Source: Bradyrhizobium sp.
GTDB lineage: Bacteria; Pseudomonadota; Alphaproteobacteria; Rhizobiales; Xanthobacteraceae
Assembly (NCBI RefSeq): GCF_022844465.1
Contig: NZ_JALHLP010000010.1
Span: 1 to 64,000 of the forward strand
Reading direction: 5' to 3'
Length of the DNA stretch: 64,000 nt
A program made the translations under genes and the position numbers. Every line of letters starts with the position of its first letter. Positions within the stretch are counted from its first letter, which is position 1. Shown in pieces: positions 61,001-64,000 of the stretch. Under the pieces are notes generated by a model. The model ran no database searches, was not told where the DNA came from, and saw only the letters and a list, made by a program, of their open reading frames with translations.

Positions 61001-63244
61001 AAGCTTGGCGGTCTCAACGCCGGCGAAGACGCCAAGATCGTCATCGCCGCGGTCGACGTCGGCATTCTCAATCTGACCAATTACAAGCCGCCCGCGCCCG
61101 ATGAGTACTACCTCGGCCAGCGCCGCCTCACCTCCGAGATCCGCGACCTCTATGGGCAATTGATCGACGGCATGCAGGGTACGCGCGGCCAGATCAGGAC
61201 CGGCGGCGATTCCGCCGGCGCCGAGCTGCAGGGCTCGCCGCCCACTCAAAAGCCGCTGGCGCTCTATTCGGGGATCGTCACCGTCGGCGCCAACGGCACC
61301 GCCGAGATCAGCTTCGACATTCCGGAATTCGCAGGCACCGCGCGGGTGATGGCGATCGCGTGGACCTCGACCAAGCTCGGCCGGGCGACGATTGACGTGA
61401 CGGTGCGCGATCCCGTGGTGCTGACAGCGACGCTACCGCGCTTCCTGCTCAGCGGCGACAGGGGCACCATGAGTTTCGATCTCGACAATGTCGAGGGCAC
61501 GCCGGGCGACTACAGCGTCAGCGTCAAGACCTCGGGCCCGATCAAGGTGACAGGCAATCCCGCAACCACGCTGAAGCTCGCGGCCAGGCAGCGGACGTCG
61601 ATGGCGCTGGCGATTGATGCCGCCGGCGCCGGCACTGCCAAGATCGACGTCGACATCAAGGGTCCCAACGGGCTGACGCTGGCGCGGCACTATGCGCTCG
61701 CGGTCAAGGCGCCGACCCAGATTCTGGCGCGGCGCTCGATCCGGACGCTCGCCAAGGGCGAGAGCCTGACGCTGACGTCGGACATGTTCACCGACCTCGT
61801 GCAGGGCACCGGCAGCGCGTCGCTGTCGGTCAGCCTTTCGACTGCGCTCGATGCGGCGACCATCCTCAAGGCGCTGGATCGCTATCCGCACGGCTGCTCC
61901 GAACAGATCGCCAGCCGGGCGATGCCGCTGCTCTATGTCAACGATCTCGCGGCCGGCGCGCATCTGGCGATGGATACCGCGGTCGACCAGCGCATCCGCG
62001 ACGCCATCGAACGGCTGCTTGCAAGGCAAGGTTCGAACGGTTCGTTCGGCCTGTGGTCGGCCGGCGGCGAGGACGCCTGGCTGGACGCCTATGTGGTCGA
62101 TTTCCTGACCCGTGCCCGCGAAAAGGGCTTTGCGGTGCCGGACGTGCTGTTCAAGAGCGCGCTCGACCGGATCAGGAATTCGGTGGTCAACGCCAACGAG
62201 CCGGAAAAGGACGGCGGTCGCGATCTCGCCTACGGCCTCTACGTTCTGGCCCGTAATGGCGCGGCCCCGATCGGCGACCTGCGCTATCTCGCCGACACCA
62301 AGCTCGGCAACCTCGCCACCCCGATCGCCAAATCGCAGCTCGCGGCGGCGTTGGCTCTGGTCGGCGATAAAGCGAGGGCGGAGCGGGTCTACGGCGCGGC
62401 GCTCGATGCGCTGTCGCCCAAGCCTGCGATCGAGTTCGGTCGCGTCGATTACGGTTCGGCGCTGCGCGATGCGGCGGCGCTGGTCTCGCTCGCCAGCGAA
62501 GGCAATGCGCCGCGGGCGACGCTGACGCAAGCGGTGCAGCGGGTCGAGGCCGCGCGCGGCCTTTCACCCTACACCTCGACGCAGGAGAATGCGTGGCTGG
62601 TGCTGGCCGCACGGGCGCTGGCGAAGGAAACGCTGGCGCTCGATATCGACGGATCGCCGGTCAAGGCGGCGGTGTACCGGAGCTATGCGGCGGATGCGCT
62701 GACCGGCAAGCCGATCAAGATCACCAATACCGGCGATGCGCCGGTGCAGGCGGTGGTCTCGGTTTCGGGTTCGCCGATCACGCCGGAGCCCGCGGCCTCC
62801 AACGGCTTCAAGATCGAGCGCAATTACTTCACGCTCGACGGCAAGCCCGCCGACGTCAGCAAGGCCAGGCAGAACGATCGTTTCGCGGTGGTGTTGAAGA
62901 TCACCGAGGCCAAGCCGGAATATGGGCACATCATGGTCGCCGATTATCTCCCGGCGGGGTTCGAGATCGACAATCCGAACCTGGTGTCGTCGGGTGACTC
63001 CGGCACGCTGGACTGGATCGAGGACGGCGAGGAGCCCGAGCATACCGAGTTCCGCGACGACCGCTTCACGGCGGCGATCGATCGCGCCGCCGACGACAAG
63101 TCGGTATTCACGGTGGCCTATGTCGTGCGCGCGGTCTCGCCCGGCAAATACGTGCTGCCGCAGGCCTATGTCGAGGACATGTACAACCCCTCGCGCTACG
63201 GCCGCACCAGCACGGGTTCGGTCGAGGTGCGTCCGGCGAAATGA
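58034..63244 (+). CDS. Bacterial alpha-2-macroglobulin family protein (YfhM-like)
   Basis: A 1736-residue periplasmic protease-trap protein. The N-terminus is a Sec signal without a lipobox (IGLVRATVICATLALGLTATLAADK), unlike the lipoprotein form of E. coli. A string of MG-type beta domains includes FVYAERGVYRSSETVYLTALLRD and VEDYIPERIEFDLS. The thioester motif is PHGCSEQI with Cys1288 and Gln1291, followed by an alpha/alpha-barrel thioester domain with RLLARQGSNGSFGLWSAGGEDAWLDAYVVDFL. It is thought to protect the envelope against foreign proteases. pbpC follows with a 4-base overlap, the usual partner arrangement. Confidence 0.93.
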   Translation: MIGLVRATVICATLALGLTATLAADKAFKRDDLADSALKLEAQIKSEAGPVAKSTATLRSDADAAFRRSDFRTGLLILGQIAANAPEDSGNWLKLARTIFQIRATGSSEQTFLLERASTAAYIAYQRAGNANEEADALAVLGRAMSDRKLWRPALDALRLSLEMREVAEVRGQYEKMRDQHGFRLLDYSVDSDGATPRACFQFSEDLAKRVDFAPYVAQAGTDKPALTAEGKQLCVDGLKHGERYNINLRAGLPSTVKESLPKSAEFNIYVRDRKPFVRFTGRAYVLPRTGQRGIPLVSVNTPSVNVNVFRIGDRNLINTVVDSDFQKTLSGYQLSELGDARGVQVWSGELATASTLNQDVVTAFPVDQALGDLQPGVYVMTAAAKGAGSGDEDGSLATQWFIVSDMGLTAFSGNDGIHVFVNSLASTAAVAKAEVRLVARNNEILATRKTDDTGHVLFEAGLARGEGGLSPALLTVTSEKADYAFLSLKTNAFDLTDRGVSGRAVPAGADAFVYAERGVYRSSETVYLTALLRDGQGNAMVGAPLTLVVERPDGVEFRRALLADQGAGGRSIAVALNSAVPTGTWRVRVFTDPKGSAVGETTFMVEDYIPERIEFDLSTKEQVIKAEAPVELKVAGRFLYGAPASGLQLEGEMLVVPAASGGPGYPGYQFGVADEESASNERTPIENLPEADANGIATFPVSLAKPPSSTRPQEAQIFIRMVETGGRAVERKLVLPVAPQAALIGIKPLFGDKSVAEGDKAEFDVVFVGTDGKQVARNGLRFELLKMESRYQWYRQNSSWEYEPVKTTKRVADGELTLVADKPARVSLAPQPGRYRLEVKSTEADGPVTSVQFDVGWYSDGSADTPDLLETSIDKPEYASGDTMVVSVNARSAGKLTVHVLGDRLLTTQTVDVKEGTQQVRLAVGRDWGTGAYVLATLRRPLDTAALRMPGRAIGLKWFGIDKKTRTLAVNLSPPPLVRPGTNLKIPVKLGGLNAGEDAKIVIAAVDVGILNLTNYKPPAPDEYYLGQRRLTSEIRDLYGQLIDGMQGTRGQIRTGGDSAGAELQGSPPTQKPLALYSGIVTVGANGTAEISFDIPEFAGTARVMAIAWTSTKLGRATIDVTVRDPVVLTATLPRFLLSGDRGTMSFDLDNVEGTPGDYSVSVKTSGPIKVTGNPATTLKLAARQRTSMALAIDAAGAGTAKIDVDIKGPNGLTLARHYALAVKAPTQILARRSIRTLAKGESLTLTSDMFTDLVQGTGSASLSVSLSTALDAATILKALDRYPHGCSEQIASRAMPLLYVNDLAAGAHLAMDTAVDQRIRDAIERLLARQGSNGSFGLWSAGGEDAWLDAYVVDFLTRAREKGFAVPDVLFKSALDRIRNSVVNANEPEKDGGRDLAYGLYVLARNGAAPIGDLRYLADTKLGNLATPIAKSQLAAALALVGDKARAERVYGAALDALSPKPAIEFGRVDYGSALRDAAALVSLASEGNAPRATLTQAVQRVEAARGLSPYTSTQENAWLVLAARALAKETLALDIDGSPVKAAVYRSYAADALTGKPIKITNTGDAPVQAVVSVSGSPITPEPAASNGFKIERNYFTLDGKPADVSKARQNDRFAVVLKITEAKPEYGHIMVADYLPAGFEIDNPNLVSSGDSGTLDWIEDGEEPEHTEFRDDRFTAAIDRAADDKSVFTVAYVVRAVSPGKYVLPQAYVEDMYNPSRYGRTSTGSVEVRPAK

Positions 63245-64000
63245 GCGAGCACGGGTCCCATACTTCATCGTCATGGCCGGGCTTGTCACGGCCCTCCACG
63301 TCTCCTCCGTTCGCAGCAAAGGGCGTGGATGCCCGGGCCTTCGCCTCGCCGAAGGGGCTTCGGCCCCGCAGGCGGGACAAGCCCGGGCATGACGGTACGG
63401 GTGGGCGCAGGTGGCGTTTCAAGCGTGTGGCGGCATCCGTGGTTGTCGCATTGCTGGCGGCCGCCGCTTTCGTCGCCTGGGTCGTCTCGCTCGGACCGTT
63501 GCCGCTCGAACAGGCACGAAACGTCTCGGCGACGGTCGTCGACCGCAACGGCAAGCTGCTGCGCGCCTATGCGATGGCCGACGGCCGCTGGCGGCTGCCG
63601 GTCGATGCGAAGACGGCCGTCGATCCCGGCTACATCAAGCTGCTGCTCGCCTATGAAGATCGCCGATTCCGCAGCCATGTCGGCGTCGACCCCCTGGCGT
63701 TGGGGCGAGCGGCGCTGCAACTCGTCACGCGCGGGCATATCGTCTCCGGCGGCTCGACCATCACCATGCAGCTGGCGCGGCTGATCGAACCGCGCCGCGA
63801 GCGCTCGGTCTACGCCAAGCTGCGCCAGATCGTGCGCGCGGTGCAGATCGAGCGGCAGTTCGGCAAGGACGAGATTCTCGACCTCTATCTGACGCTGGCG
63901 CCGTTCGGCGGCAATCTCGAGGGCGTCCGCGCCGCTTCCATCGCCTATTTCGGCAAGGAGCCGAGAAGGCTTTCGCTCGGCGAATCCGCGCTGCTGGTCG
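63241..64000 (+). CDS. pbpC: Penicillin-binding protein 1C (partial, cut by window end)
   Basis: The first 253 codons of a class A peptidoglycan glycosyltransferase/transpeptidase-like protein. The ATG overlaps the preceding TGA by four bases (ATGA). After a cytoplasmic N-terminal tail of about 62 residues comes a membrane anchor (VAASVVVALLAAAAFVAWVV), then the GT51 domain with the catalytic Glu139 in AYEDRRFRSHVGVDP and the motif SGGSTITMQLARLI, followed by RKxxE-type KLRQIVRAVQIERQFGK and the FGG NLEGVRAAS region. Residues 10-52 of the tail are translated from a palindromic repeat (63269-63394) with no stop codon. Confidence 0.9.
   Translation, partial: MSEHGSHTSSSWPGLSRPSTSPPFAAKGVDARAFASPKGLRPRRRDKPGHDGTGGRRWRFKRVAASVVVALLAAAAFVAWVVSLGPLPLEQARNVSATVVDRNGKLLRAYAMADGRWRLPVDAKTAVDPGYIKLLLAYEDRRFRSHVGVDPLALGRAALQLVTRGHIVSGGSTITMQLARLIEPRRERSVYAKLRQIVRAVQIERQFGKDEILDLYLTLAPFGGNLEGVRAASIAYFGKEPRRLSLGESALLV
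63269..63394. repeat. Palindromic repeat (CGTCATGGCCGGGCTTGT family) inside the pbpC coding region
   Basis: The ends CGTCATGGCCGGGCTTGT and ACAAGCCCGGGCATGACG are inverted copies with one mismatch. Inner segments (CCACGTC / GCGTGGATGCCCGGGC and CCGAAGGGGCTTCGG) add further stems. It resembles a common intergenic element of Bradyrhizobium. Its length is 126 bases, exactly 42 codons. Confidence 0.75.

Noticed and set aside
58823..61249. 808-codon minus-strand open frame inside the alpha-2-macroglobulin gene
   Set aside because: It is antisense to a clear family protein, and its translation is Arg/Gly/His/Asp-rich low-complexity sequence typical of GC-rich shadow frames.

Overview
The window is a chromosomal stretch of a GC-rich alphaproteobacterium, most likely Bradyrhizobium or a close relative such as Rhodopseudomonas or Afipia. 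This rests on the gene families seen (class I PHA synthase, DUF3551 and DUF6481 proteins, an alphaproteobacterial porin motif, an NDUFS4-like complex I subunit, an RpoE-ChrR pair), on several short dispersed palindromic repeats of the kind common in Bradyrhizobium genomes, and on the base composition. No prophage, CRISPR array, rRNA or intact insertion sequence was seen; the only transposon trace is a transposase tail at the left edge.

Layout. 1-5.9 kb: transposase tail, outer-membrane beta-barrel protein, parE, a frameshifted PEGA-type lipoprotein, a DedA protein and a Tat-exported metallo-beta-lactamase-fold hydrolase. 6-8.6 kb: a promoter and candidate attenuator, then paiB-like, argC and a methyltransferase. 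8.7-12.7 kb: an EamA transporter broken by one stop codon, a MAPEG protein, phaC and a lipoprotein. 12.9-20.1 kb: aminotransferase, hom, glpX, HAD hydrolase, recJ and an SDR. 20.2-27.2 kb: lytic transglycosylase, AhpD-like protein, M23 peptidase, and the EF-P lysylation set efp / epmA-epmB. 27.2-32.9 kb: DAHP synthase with an aromatic-rich leader peptide and attenuator, HdeD, PrsW, an M20 amidohydrolase, an NTF2-like protein and pirin. 33-41.8 kb: LysR regulator, tRNA-Glu, GST, glyoxalase, sirtuin, double cold-shock protein, DUF192, tRNA-Pro, a cyclase and many very small genes. 42-50.4 kb: NodU-type carbamoyltransferase, OpgC, an NDUFS4-like subunit and the leucine-catabolic run mccB-mccA-mvaB. 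50.5-57.7 kb: small exported proteins, RlpA, two ECF sigma factors flanking a ChrR anti-sigma factor, a quinone-oxidoreductase-like MDR, DUF3551 and tRNA-Arg. 58-64 kb: alpha-2-macroglobulin followed by a pbpC gene cut by the window end.

The most interesting signals are regulatory. Both the DAHP synthase gene and the paiB-argC run are preceded by a sigma-70-like promoter whose predicted start site falls on or beside the ATG of a tiny ORF, followed by an intrinsic-terminator-like hairpin. The first tiny ORF carries a Tyr-Trp-Tyr-Phe run and the second carries four consecutive Arg codons. The first fits classical ribosome-mediated attenuation closely; the second would be an arginine attenuator, which I do not know to be described. 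A further oddity is a 126-bp palindromic repeat sitting in frame inside the N-terminal coding region of pbpC. Three genes (the PEGA lipoprotein, the EamA transporter and a porin-like fragment) are each interrupted by a single lesion and may be pseudogenes or sequencing errors.
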